Positions 1-8,440 of a DNA stretch of 36,624 bases are shown here, piece by piece. The DNA lies in assembly GCA_963660615.1 (NCBI GenBank), contig CAVKYE010000013.1:1-36624 (forward strand), read 5' to 3'. The first letter of the stretch is position 1. Every line of letters begins with the position of its first letter. Both the position numbers and the translations under genes were made by a program. Under the pieces are notes generated by a model. The model did no database searches, had not been told where the DNA came from, and worked only from the letters and a program-made list of their open reading frames with translations. This stretch comes from Coprosoma sp963660615. Its GTDB lineage: Bacteria > Bacillota_I > Bacilli_A > RF39 > UBA660.

Positions 1-35
1 CCGATGGTAGTGAAAGCTAGAGTAGGACGTTGCGA
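1..35 (+). rRNA. rrf: 5S ribosomal RNA, 3' end only
   Basis: The first bases carry the two conserved 3'-half 5S blocks, CCGATGGTAGT and GAGTAGGACGTTGC, in the right order and orientation. The gene starts outside the window, so the rest of the rRNA operon lies to the left. The segment between the two blocks is short compared with the long helix found here in Bacillus subtilis and looks more like the short version of Mollicute-type 5S. The 3' boundary is approximate. A terminator follows about 20 bases later. Confidence 0.85.
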
Positions 36-56
36 ATTTTTTTGTTGCATAAAAAT

Positions 57-91
57 AAGGCCTAATAGAATCAATCTATTAGACCTTTTTT
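57..91 (+). terminator. rRNA operon intrinsic terminator
   Basis: A 13-bp stem (AAGGCCTAATAGA with TCTATTAGACCTT, one C/A mismatch) with a 5-base loop is followed by a run of T. It lies directly behind the 5S end and before the addB promoter, so it closes the rRNA transcript. Confidence 0.9.
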
Positions 92-141
92 CGTTTTCAC
101 ATATAAAAATTGTTTAAAAAAGTCCGAAATAAAAATTTTTA

Positions 142-150
142 TGTTATACT
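142..150 (+). promoter_or_regulatory. Extended -10 promoter of addB-addA
   Basis: TGTTATACT is a TGnTATAMT-type extended -10 element 22 bases before the addB start codon. No good -35 hexamer sits at 16-18 bases, as expected when the TG extension supplies part of the recognition. An AAGGAG ribosome site follows at 159-164, seven bases before the ATG. Confidence 0.65.
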
Positions 151-171
151 TATTTTAGAAGGAGAGTAACC

Positions 172-2454
172 ATGATAGAAAACATAAAAAATAATGATCT
201 TATAATAACACCAAATAATATAAAAATGAATATTCTAAAAGAAATCGCACATTCAAAACAAATACTAAACATCAAATTCATGACCCTAGAAGAATTTAAA
301 AAAAACTATTTCGGAACATATTCAAAAAAAGCCATTTATTATTTAATAAAAAAACACAATCTAAAATACGAAATAGCACTAAAATATCTAGATAACATAT
401 TTTATAACGCCAAAGAAATAAAACCCTATTACACAGAATTAAAAGAAAACGAACTAATAATAGAAAATAAAATGTTTAAAAAATCTCTAAAAAGCATAGT
501 TATAATAGACTATGCTATAGATCCCTATTTAAAAAATATATTAGATAAATATAACACGAGATATATCACCACACCCCAAAAAGAATATACCCCAAAAATA
601 TATGAATTCAGCACGCAAGAAGCCGAGGTATCATTCATCGCCACAAAAATATGTGAATTACTAAAAACAGTAAACATAAATGACATATATCTAATAAACA
701 CATCATCATATATAAATGATATAAAAAGAATTTTTAAACAATACAACCTACCAATAAACTTAGAAACATCCACAAACATATATGGAACAACATCAGTAAA
801 AACGTTTTTAAACCGCTTAAAAGAAACAAAAAATATCCAAGAATCATTAGAAAATCTTCCACAAAATGATATCTATAATGCCATAATATCAGTTTTAAAC
901 GACTACGCTTTCCTAGAAAACGTTGACGAAGATTTCATCGAAACTATCACAGGCGAACTAAAACGAAAAAAAATAAGAGCAGCCAAACTAGAAAATGCCA
1001 TATCAGTATGTGAACTAAGTGAAATGAAAGACGGAAAATACTACTTCCTTCTAGGATTTAATCAAGGAACTTTTCCACAAATATATCAAGATAATGATCT
1101 AATAAAAGATAAAGAAAAAGAAAAATTAGGAATATCCACCTCAGTAATGAAATTCAAAACTGCCAAACAAAAATTAAAAAATAATCTTAAATCAAATAAA
1201 AACTTAACAATATCATATAGACTAAGAGATAAATATAACTCATACTATCCATCACCACTCATCCAAGAACTAGGTCTAAAAGAAATAAAAAACCCAGAAA
1301 TAAGTCATACCTATTCAAATGCCTATAACCAAAAAATATTAACAGAATACCTAGATAATTACGTAAAATTTGGTGAAATAAACAAAGACCTAAAAACACT
1401 ATACACCACATACCAAACTATACCATACATGAAATATGAAAACGATTTCAAAGGAAACATCCAAAAAGAACTAGAAAACTACCTAAAAGAAAACTATTTC
1501 CTATCATATTCAAGCCTAAATAATTATTTCCACTGCACATTCAAATTCTATATCCAAAACATATTAAAAATAGATAAATTCGAACAAAACTTTTCCGCCT
1601 TAATCGGCTCATTATTTCACGAATGTCTATCACAAATGTATAAAGAAAATTTCGATTTAGATAAATGCTATAACAATTATCTAAAAGACACCCCACTAAC
1701 CCATAAAGAAAAATTCTTCATAAAAAAATTAAAACCAGTATTAGAAAATGTTATAGAAACCATTCAAAAACAAGAAAAATATAGTGAACTAAATCAAACA
1801 TTAACCGAACAAAAAATCATCCTAGACACAAACAACAGTACAATTAAATTCAAAGGATTTATCGACAAAATAAAATACAAAGAAGAAGATGGAAAAGTCC
1901 TAATGGCCATCATCGACTACAAAACAGGCTATCTACCTTCATCACTCGATAACATCACCTATGGTTTTAACCTGCAGCTTCCAGTATACATCTACCTAAC
2001 CACCAAAGGATTGCATAAAAATGTTCAAATAGTTGGATTCTATCTACAAAAAATACTCAACACCCCATCCACAGACTCAAAACAAGAAGATGAAGAAAAA
2101 AAATTAAAGCTAGATGGATATACCATAAATAACGAAAACCTAATTTCAAAATTTGATAAAACATACCAGTCCTCAAAAGTCATAAAAGGAATGAGTACAA
2201 CCAAATCAGGCTTCAGCCACTACACAAAACTAGTAACTTTAGAAGACATAGAAAACATAAATCAAATAGTTGAAGAAAAAATAAATGAAGTCACAAACAC
2301 CCTAAAAGAAGGTATATTTAAAGTAAACCCAAAAAGGCTAGATGACAAACTAATTGGCTGCGAATACTGTAAATTCAAAGACCTATGCTTCAGAAAAGAA
2401 GAAAACATCATAAACATAAAAACACAAAAATTTGGAGGTGAAAAAAATGCCTAA
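172..2454 (+). CDS. addB: AddB-like subunit of AddAB helicase-nuclease
   Basis: This is the AddB-type partner of the double-strand-break-processing AddAB complex (the Firmicute counterpart of RecBCD). The C-terminal RecB-type PD-(D/E)XK nuclease is clear: GSLFHE (His483), GFID (Asp565), IDYK (Asp582, Lys584) and QLPVY. Cys455 (YFHC) with Cys730, Cys733 and Cys739 (CEYCKFKDLC) form the four-cysteine pattern that holds the iron-sulfur cluster in AddB. At 760 residues it is much shorter than the roughly 1,150 of B. subtilis AddB, and I see no P-loop near the N terminus, so the helicase-like half appears reduced to a scaffold. AAGGAG precedes the ATG, and the last 8 bases overlap addA, indicating translational coupling. 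Naming rests on the nuclease half and the addA neighbour. Confidence 0.85.
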   Translation: MIENIKNNDLIITPNNIKMNILKEIAHSKQILNIKFMTLEEFKKNYFGTYSKKAIYYLIKKHNLKYEIALKYLDNIFYNAKEIKPYYTELKENELIIENKMFKKSLKSIVIIDYAIDPYLKNILDKYNTRYITTPQKEYTPKIYEFSTQEAEVSFIATKICELLKTVNINDIYLINTSSYINDIKRIFKQYNLPINLETSTNIYGTTSVKTFLNRLKETKNIQESLENLPQNDIYNAIISVLNDYAFLENVDEDFIETITGELKRKKIRAAKLENAISVCELSEMKDGKYYFLLGFNQGTFPQIYQDNDLIKDKEKEKLGISTSVMKFKTAKQKLKNNLKSNKNLTISYRLRDKYNSYYPSPLIQELGLKEIKNPEISHTYSNAYNQKILTEYLDNYVKFGEINKDLKTLYTTYQTIPYMKYENDFKGNIQKELENYLKENYFLSYSSLNNYFHCTFKFYIQNILKIDKFEQNFSALIGSLFHECLSQMYKENFDLDKCYNNYLKDTPLTHKEKFFIKKLKPVLENVIETIQKQEKYSELNQTLTEQKIILDTNNSTIKFKGFIDKIKYKEEDGKVLMAIIDYKTGYLPSSLDNITYGFNLQLPVYIYLTTKGLHKNVQIVGFYLQKILNTPSTDSKQEDEEKKLKLDGYTINNENLISKFDKTYQSSKVIKGMSTTKSGFSHYTKLVTLEDIENINQIVEEKINEVTNTLKEGIFKVNPKRLDDKLIGCEYCKFKDLCFRKEENIINIKTQKFGGEKNA

Positions 2455-5400
2455 ATGGACCAAAGAACAACAAGAAGCCATCGACCTAAAAGGAACAAAC
2501 ATCATCGTATCCGCAGGTGCTGGTAGTGGAAAAACCGCCGTCCTCTCAGAAAGAGTATTAAAACACGTACAAGAAGGAATCCACATAAATGAAATGCTTA
2601 TACTAACATTCACCAAAGCTGCCGCCGCCGAAATGAAAGAAAGAATAAGAACAAAACTACTAAACGATGAAAATCTCAAAGAAGAAGCCATAATGGTAGA
2701 CACATCAGACATAACAACATTCGACGCCTTCAGCCTATCAATCGTCCAAAAATATGGATATCTTTTTGGCATTCCAAGCACAATATCAATAATTGATAGT
2801 AGCCTATCAAAAATAAAAAGCAAAAACATCCTAGAAAGTATCTTTGACGAATACTACAAAAAAGAAAACCCAAAATTCATAAAACTAATCTCAGACTTTT
2901 GTCTAAAAGACGATAAAGAAATAAAAGAAGCCATCCTAAAAATAAATGAAAAACTAGATAACCTTGTAAACAAAAGAGAATACCTAGAAAACTATAATGC
3001 CACCTTCAAATCTCAAATAAAAAAATACATAAAAGACTATGAAAACCTAATAAAAGAAAAAATAAACCAAATAAAAAGTTTAATAGATTACCTAAAAACA
3101 TACGTAGATGGTACCTACATAGAAAAACTATTAGAAACCTTAAATCCCCTATTAAATTCCAAAGACTATGATGAAATAAAATTAAACATACCAAATAAAA
3201 TCCCATCACTTCCAAGAGGAAGCGAAGAAGAAGCCAAAACCTTAAAAAAAGAAATAACCCAAATCAAAAACGAAATTGAAAAATTATGTGAATACCAAGA
3301 CAAAAACGAAATTGAAGAAAGCCTTCAAAGCACCCTAGAATATACCGAAATAATCTGTGAAATAATCTTAAACCTAGATAAACAAATCATGGAATACAAA
3401 AACATAAACAACACATACGACTTCATCGACATCGCCAAAATTGCCATAAATATTCTAAAACAAAACGAAAACATCAAAAACGAAATGAAAGAAAAATATA
3501 AAGAAATCCTAATTGATGAATATCAAGACACCAATGACATACAAGACATTTTTATTTCGCTATTTGCAAACAACAACGTCTACATGGTTGGTGATATAAA
3601 ACAATCAATATATCGTTTCAGAAACGCAAACCCCTTACTATTCAAAAACAAATATGATACCTACAGTGCAAATAAAGGTGGAAAAAAAATAGACTTAAAC
3701 AAAAACTTTAGATCCAGAAAAGAAGTCGCCGAAAACATCAACACCATCTTCAACCTAATCATGGATAACCAAATAGGAGGAGCAGACTACCTAACATCCC
3801 ACCAAATGGTCTTCGGAAACACCGCATACAACAATGTAAACAACGAAAACTACGACATGGAAATTCTAAACTACGAAAAAGAAAAAGACTTCCCATATAG
3901 CGAAAAAGAAATAGAAATATTCACCATCGCAAACGATATCAAAGAAAAAATAAAAAATCACTACAAAATAATGGATAAAGAAACCCTAAAAGAAAGAGAC
4001 GTAAACTACAAAGACTTTGTCATTTTAATCGATAGATCAACATCATTTGAAGACTACAAAAAAGTATTCGAATACTTAAACATCCCACTTACAATATATA
4101 GAGACAAAAAAATAAATGATTCAGATGACATGGTTCTAATAAAACACATATATAACCTAATCTTCAAAATAAAAGAAAACACCTTAGATATCGACTTTAA
4201 ATACTCCCTAACAAGCCTCATGAGAAGCTACCTTTTCAGCATGAACGACGACATAATATTTAAAATCATAAGTCAAAACAACTACAAAGAAACCCCAGTA
4301 TATAACCTATGCTTAGAAATATCAAAAAACATAGATAACATAAATAACTATGAATTATGCAACCAAATAATAGAAAAATTCAACTTCTACGAAAAAATAG
4401 TCCTAGTAGGAAACATAAATGAGCACATAACTGTTTTAGACGCCATCATAAACATATCTAAAACACTAAACGACATGGGTTATGATGCCAAAGACTTTTT
4501 AACCTACCTAAACAGCACATACGACCAAGAACTAGACATAAAACTATCCACCAATAAAGAAAATTCAAACTCCGTAAAAATCATGACAATCCACACCTCA
4601 AAAGGACTAGAATACGGAATATGCTACTTCTCAGGTTTTACCAAAACATTCAACCTATCAGACATCAAAGAAAAATTCACCTACACAGAAAAATATGGAA
4701 TCATAACCCCATATCTAAAAGAAGGTCCAAAAACAACCATCTTAAAAACACTTTTAAAAGAAAATTACAAAAAAGAAGAAATATCCGAAAAACTAAGATT
4801 ATTCTATGTCGCCCTAACTAGAGCAAGAGAAAAAATGATAATAATAACCTCATTAAAACCAAATCCATTATCATTCAAAGAAAATGGAGTCATAAACACC
4901 CTAGCAAGAGGAAAATATAACTCATTTAACGACATAATGAATACAGTACAAGACTACATAACCCCATACATAAAAGAAATAAACCTAGAAAAAATAGGAC
5001 TAACAAAAGACTATAATCTAACAAAAAAAGCAGGACTAAATACTCTAAAAGAAACAGCGACAAGACTAGAAATAAACGAATACAACTTCCAAAACAAAAT
5101 AATAACATCAACAAGATTTTCCAAAACCACAAACAACCTATACACCAAAGAAGAACAAAAAAACATAGAATTCGGTAAAAAAATGCATAACATCCTAGAA
5201 CTAATAGAGTTTGAAAATCCAGACTACAGTACACTAAACAACTTCGAAAAAAACATCATAGAAAAATTCATAAATACAAATATCCTAAAAGGAAACATAA
5301 ACCTATACAAAGAATATGAATTCATCTATAAAGAAGAAAATAAAGACATGCATGGTTTCATAGACTTACTTATTGAATATCCAAATAAATACGCCATCAT

Positions 5401-5557
5401 AGATTACAAACTAAAAAATACCAAAGACAAAGAATATTATAACCAAGTAAATGGTTATAGAAAATATCTTCAAAGTATAACAACAAAAAAAATAGAAATA
5501 TACTTATATTCATTAATTGATGGAGTTTTAGTAGACCTAGACAAAGTTACTTTTTAG
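2447..5557 (+). CDS. addA: AddA helicase-nuclease subunit (UvrD family)
   Basis: This is the motor and second nuclease of AddAB, which resects broken ends for RecA loading. The 1,036-residue protein has a Q-motif (TKEQQEAI), Walker A AGAGSGKT at 23-30 (Lys29), Walker B LIDEYQD near 357, a motif IV/V-like HTSKGLEY, motif VI YVALTRAREK, and a C-terminal nuclease with GFID (Asp973) and IDYK (Asp986, Lys988). It is about 200 residues shorter than B. subtilis AddA. I chose the ATG at 2447 because GGAGGTG lies six bases before it; an in-frame TTG at 2432 lies upstream of that ribosome site. The gene overlaps addB by 8 bases, so the pair is one operon. The stop codon lies at the edge of a hairpin. 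Confidence 0.97.
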   Translation: MPKWTKEQQEAIDLKGTNIIVSAGAGSGKTAVLSERVLKHVQEGIHINEMLILTFTKAAAAEMKERIRTKLLNDENLKEEAIMVDTSDITTFDAFSLSIVQKYGYLFGIPSTISIIDSSLSKIKSKNILESIFDEYYKKENPKFIKLISDFCLKDDKEIKEAILKINEKLDNLVNKREYLENYNATFKSQIKKYIKDYENLIKEKINQIKSLIDYLKTYVDGTYIEKLLETLNPLLNSKDYDEIKLNIPNKIPSLPRGSEEEAKTLKKEITQIKNEIEKLCEYQDKNEIEESLQSTLEYTEIICEIILNLDKQIMEYKNINNTYDFIDIAKIAINILKQNENIKNEMKEKYKEILIDEYQDTNDIQDIFISLFANNNVYMVGDIKQSIYRFRNANPLLFKNKYDTYSANKGGKKIDLNKNFRSRKEVAENINTIFNLIMDNQIGGADYLTSHQMVFGNTAYNNVNNENYDMEILNYEKEKDFPYSEKEIEIFTIANDIKEKIKNHYKIMDKETLKERDVNYKDFVILIDRSTSFEDYKKVFEYLNIPLTIYRDKKINDSDDMVLIKHIYNLIFKIKENTLDIDFKYSLTSLMRSYLFSMNDDIIFKIISQNNYKETPVYNLCLEISKNIDNINNYELCNQIIEKFNFYEKIVLVGNINEHITVLDAIINISKTLNDMGYDAKDFLTYLNSTYDQELDIKLSTNKENSNSVKIMTIHTSKGLEYGICYFSGFTKTFNLSDIKEKFTYTEKYGIITPYLKEGPKTTILKTLLKENYKKEEISEKLRLFYVALTRAREKMIIITSLKPNPLSFKENGVINTLARGKYNSFNDIMNTVQDYITPYIKEINLEKIGLTKDYNLTKKAGLNTLKETATRLEINEYNFQNKIITSTRFSKTTNNLYTKEEQKNIEFGKKMHNILELIEFENPDYSTLNNFEKNIIEKFINTNILKGNINLYKEYEFIYKEENKDMHGFIDLLIEYPNKYAIIDYKLKNTKDKEYYNQVNGYRKYLQSITTKKIEIYLYSLIDGVLVDLDKVTF

Positions 5558-5578
5558 CGTCGCAAAAAGTAATGTTTT
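5547..5578 (+). terminator. Putative addA terminator overlapping the stop codon
   Basis: TTACTTTTT (5547-5555) pairs with AAAAAGTAA (5564-5572) around an 8-base loop, then a short T run. The left arm codes for the last residues of AddA, and the TAG stop begins at the last base of the arm. The stem is AT-rich, so it may be inefficient; a second hairpin follows. Confidence 0.55.
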
Positions 5579-5628
5579 AAAAAAATAATAGATTATTGTA
5601 AAATAAAAGTAAAAAATAACTACAATGA

Positions 5629-5668
5629 TAAAAACCCGTTTTCTTAAAACTAGAAATGAGGTTTTTAT
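5629..5668. terminator. Bidirectional hairpin between addA and the collagen-like gene
   Basis: TAAAAACC (5629-5636) pairs with GGTTTTTA (5660-5667), enclosing a smaller GTTTT/AAAAC stem. A T run is present on either strand, so it could stop rightward addA transcripts and leftward transcripts from the collagen-like gene. Confidence 0.6.
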
Positions 5669-5682
5669 ATATCAAAAATAAA

Positions 5683-5717
5683 AGGAATGTCATCCGTAAA
5701 TTACAGATTACAATCCT
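5683..5717 (-). terminator. Putative terminator of the leftward collagen-like gene
   Basis: Read on the minus strand, AGGATTGT pairs with ACATTCCT (one T/T mismatch) and is followed by TTTTATTTTT. It lies 33 bases after the stop codon of the leftward gene. Confidence 0.5.
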
Positions 5718-5749
5718 CTTTATAAATTTTAAGATTAAGTTCAATAAAA

Positions 5750-6310
5750 CTATGCAAGTTGACTAATAGTCAAATAAGCATTAGTGCCTGAACTAGGAGT
5801 TACAGTAGCCGAATCAGTAGCCTCAATACCAAGATTAATCTCATCACCCGCACTAAGCATAGCAATAACACTACCTGAAAAAGCCTCAATAGAATTAGCC
5901 GTAACATCCCTTATTAAAGAAGAACTAGCAACAGGATTAGAATTTTGAACAACCTCAACAGTAAGTGATGTACTCGCACTAGACTTCCCAGTAAACCCGT
6001 AATTAATTAAATAAATTCCATTCTTATTCACAGTCAAAATATTAGCCTGTTCCCCAGAAATACCAGAAAGAGGTCCTGAACTATTAAGAGGAACAGTAGA
6101 CAAAGTATTAGCCGTAAGCGTAATAGTATTTCCTTGAGCGTCATACTTACTACCGTAATCAACCGTTACAATCGTCGTAGGACCAGTAGGCCCAGTAGGC
6201 CCAGTAGGACCCGTTGCCCCTCTAGGCCCAGCCGCCGGACCAAGTAATTTTTTACACCTCTCACCCTCCTTTAAAATACACTGAATTTTTTTAGAATATT
6301 TATTATTCAT
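5750..6310 (-). CDS. Collagen-like protein with BclA-type C-terminal domain
   Basis: The 186-residue protein has a short basic N-terminal segment (Cys11 and Cys19), a brief collagen tract of six Gly-X-Y triplets (GPRGATGPTGPTGPTGPT, about 28-45), and a beta-rich C-terminal domain of about 140 residues. That domain aligns by eye with the end of the larger collagen-like protein at 13657-14658 (shared GSKY, a PLxxxGP segment, GIYLINY versus GVYKIDY, a terminal AYLxIxxL). In this class, such as Bacillus exosporium BclA, the C-terminal jelly roll nucleates trimers and the triplets form a triple helix. No signal peptide is visible, so export or spore-surface assembly is unproven. GGAGGG stands before the ATG. 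It faces against its neighbours. The triplets support the class strongly; its location in the cell is unknown. Confidence 0.85.
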   Translation of the reverse strand: MNNKYSKKIQCILKEGERCKKLLGPAAGPRGATGPTGPTGPTGPTTIVTVDYGSKYDAQGNTITLTANTLSTVPLNSSGPLSGISGEQANILTVNKNGIYLINYGFTGKSSASTSLTVEVVQNSNPVASSSLIRDVTANSIEAFSGSVIAMLSAGDEINLGIEATDSATVTPSSGTNAYLTISQLA

Positions 6311-6516
6311 AAATGCCCTCCTTTCATAAATATAATATGAAAAAAAACAAAAAACGAATAATTAATATAAACTATAATATCAAAAGCCTAGGTAATAAAA
6401 TTAAAAAATAAATCAAAGTATGTAAATAATTAGTTAAATACCCACCTCTTTTAGCACATTAATATCAAGTGATTCCAAAAAGTATTATAAATTACTCATA
6501 TGTCTTTTTCAATACT

Positions 6517-6588
6517 GAAGTGTTGCACTTCAAATTTAAATTAACACTTCAAACTTAAATTTACATTTAAAATCATATATGTTATAAT
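6517..6588 (+). promoter_or_regulatory. Promoter with repeated CACTTC operator-like sites
   Basis: A strong promoter is visible: TTTACA (6560-6565), 17 bases, TATAAT (6583-6588) with TG at 6580-6581. Just upstream are two direct copies of CACTTCAAAyTTAAATT starting at 6526 and 6545 (period 19, one mismatch). The first copy also pairs with an inverted GAAGTG (6517-6522) to make GAAGTG-TTG-CACTTC. The second copy touches the -35 box. The layout resembles a regulator binding region; the regulator is unknown. The rest of the roughly 300-base gap before this (6311-6516) holds only AT-rich sequence and presumably the leftward gene's promoter, which I could not place. Confidence 0.6.
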
Positions 6589-6609
6589 TATTATGGTAGA
6601 GGTGGTATG

Positions 6610-8217
6610 ATGAAAAATATTAAATATTTATTTATAGCATTAGGAGTATCCATTTGCTTTTCATATAACGTTCAAGCAGCGGATATTACTACTAAAAATG
6701 ATAACATCACATGGAAAGACGCCGATGCATCAAGCACAATTAATACAGGAGACGAAATATCTGTTACTAACACACAAGACGATTCCAGTTATAATGCCGC
6801 ACAACAATTTCACGTTTTAAAAAATGATGGAAAATATACTTATTTACTAGCAATGTATAATTTAAATGTAGGTACCTATAATGTTAATACAAACGTTAAA
6901 ATTGGAATTACTGCCCCTTCCATTAGAGCTTGGATTAATAATAGTACCCCAAACTATGGAACAGTAGAACTTTCCGAACTCAATACCAATTTAACAAATT
7001 GGCTAAACAACTATAAGAATGAATTAAAAAACAATTATAATTTTATAACTGAAGATATCGATTTACTATCAAGAGACGATGCCATAAACTATTTACTATT
7101 AACCAATTCAAGTGAAGGAACTGCCTACACTTATAACAGTAATAAATATGCAAATACTTCATACTGGCTTAAAGATATGTATGATTCCTCAAATAAATAT
7201 TTTATAAATGGTGAAAACAATACAATAAATAAACAATCCAGTGGATATTCTGGAGTAAGGCCAGTAATAAAAATTCAAACCAAATATTTAAATAACTCCA
7301 AAATTAATTACATAAAAAAACAAAATATTATCACCTCTAAAAATGATATATGCTTAAACATTAACAATACACCACAATGTTTCACCTTCCTAAAAAAAGG
7401 TGAAAACAACACCAATTACTATTTTGCAAAATATAATTTAAACGTAGGATATTATTATAATAAAAATAAAGAAATAGGATTACAAGATTCTTCAATAAGA
7501 GCTTGGGTTGACTCTTCAACACCAAACTATGGTAGAGTATCATATAAAACATCAAAAATATATTTTCAAGATTACAAAGATAGACTATTTAATAGTGGAT
7601 ATAACATCATATCAATCGATTATTTAAATAAAAGTGATGCAGAGACAAACTATTCATTAAATCATTTCGTCGCCGAAGATTCAAATTCAATAACAACTGC
7701 ATATAACACTAGTAGCCTTTCTTCAATTTATGCAAACACAACATATTGGTTAAAAGATAACTTTAAAAATGATTATTATTACTATATTAACGCCGAAAAC
7801 AAAATAGGAGTAGCAAACGACGTATCAGGATTAAGACCAGTAATTCAGTTGTCCACTTTAGACATAACTGACCAAGAAAAATTTAACCATGGTACAATAA
7901 AATATAACGAAAATAATTCAACCATAGAAGTCACACCAGATAATGGATATGAACTTGATAAATTATATATACTTAACTCCAATGGAGAATATCTAGATTA
8001 TAAAGAAATAAAAGCAAATATATATCAATTTACTAAAGATAGCTATAATATTAATATATCCGCAACCTTCAAAAAAACAAATGAAGAATCCATAATTAAT
8101 GATAATCAAATCGAAGAAAATCCAAATACAAATGATCCAATATTTAATTACATTATTTTAACCATTATATCATTCACAATATTAGTAGCATTAATTCGTA
8201 AAAAAATACGTCAATAA
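6610..8217 (+). CDS. Secreted surface protein with duplicated module and NPNTN sorting signal
   Basis: A 535-residue exported protein. It has a signal peptide (hydrophobic core, cleavage likely after VQAA) and two related modules of about 190 residues. Both contain YNLNVG, SIRAW, STPNYG, ANTxYWLKD and a SGxRPVI ending. A short repeat-like domain follows (HGTIKYN ... VTPDNGYELDKL ... ISATFKK), resembling the divergent InlB/Flg_new_2 type. The tail is NPNTND, a hydrophobic helix and RKKIRQ, the layout of a sortase signal; NPxTN is closest to the class B motif. ATG codons lie at 6607 and 6610. I prefer 6610 because GAGGTG (6599-6604) is then five bases away. Codons use more T and less C than neighbouring genes. 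The ligand is unknown, and no sortase lies in the window. Confidence 0.8.
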   Translation: MKNIKYLFIALGVSICFSYNVQAADITTKNDNITWKDADASSTINTGDEISVTNTQDDSSYNAAQQFHVLKNDGKYTYLLAMYNLNVGTYNVNTNVKIGITAPSIRAWINNSTPNYGTVELSELNTNLTNWLNNYKNELKNNYNFITEDIDLLSRDDAINYLLLTNSSEGTAYTYNSNKYANTSYWLKDMYDSSNKYFINGENNTINKQSSGYSGVRPVIKIQTKYLNNSKINYIKKQNIITSKNDICLNINNTPQCFTFLKKGENNTNYYFAKYNLNVGYYYNKNKEIGLQDSSIRAWVDSSTPNYGRVSYKTSKIYFQDYKDRLFNSGYNIISIDYLNKSDAETNYSLNHFVAEDSNSITTAYNTSSLSSIYANTTYWLKDNFKNDYYYYINAENKIGVANDVSGLRPVIQLSTLDITDQEKFNHGTIKYNENNSTIEVTPDNGYELDKLYILNSNGEYLDYKEIKANIYQFTKDSYNINISATFKKTNEESIINDNQIEENPNTNDPIFNYIILTIISFTILVALIRKKIRQ

Positions 8218-8238
8218 ATAATCTATAGTAATTATAAT

Positions 8239-8289
8239 ACCTTTAAAGTTCATAAAATAATTTTAGAAAGAACATTAAAGGTGTTTTTT
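8239..8289 (+). terminator. Terminator after the surface protein
   Basis: ACCTTTAA(A)GTTC at 8239-8251 pairs with GAAC(A)TTAAAGGT at 8270-8282, with one A/A mismatch. It encloses a small AAAAT/ATTTT stem and is followed by six T. The 8290-8400 stretch after it holds nothing I recognise. Confidence 0.85.
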
Positions 8290-8409
8290 CATATAAAAAA
8301 CGTTCATTCTAAACAAAATATCCAAAACAATAATTAATTTAATATAGTACTAAATAGGTAGCATATCTATATAAACATACAATAAAACTGAAATAAAACA
8401 AACAATTAA

Positions 8410-8418
8410 TGATATAAT
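8410..8418 (+). promoter_or_regulatory. Extended -10 promoter of the FAD protein gene
   Basis: TGATATAAT is a perfect extended -10 element 22 bases before the start codon. The -35 region is weak (a TGAAAT-like hexamer). AAAGGA at 8426-8431 is the ribosome site. Confidence 0.6.
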
Positions 8419-8440
8419 TAAAGAGAAAGGATGATAAAAT

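Noticed and set aside
2383..2829. A 148-codon open frame on the minus strand across the addB/addA junction
   Set aside because: It lies within two secure genes, its product has no domain, and open antisense frames are common in this AT-rich, codon-biased sequence.
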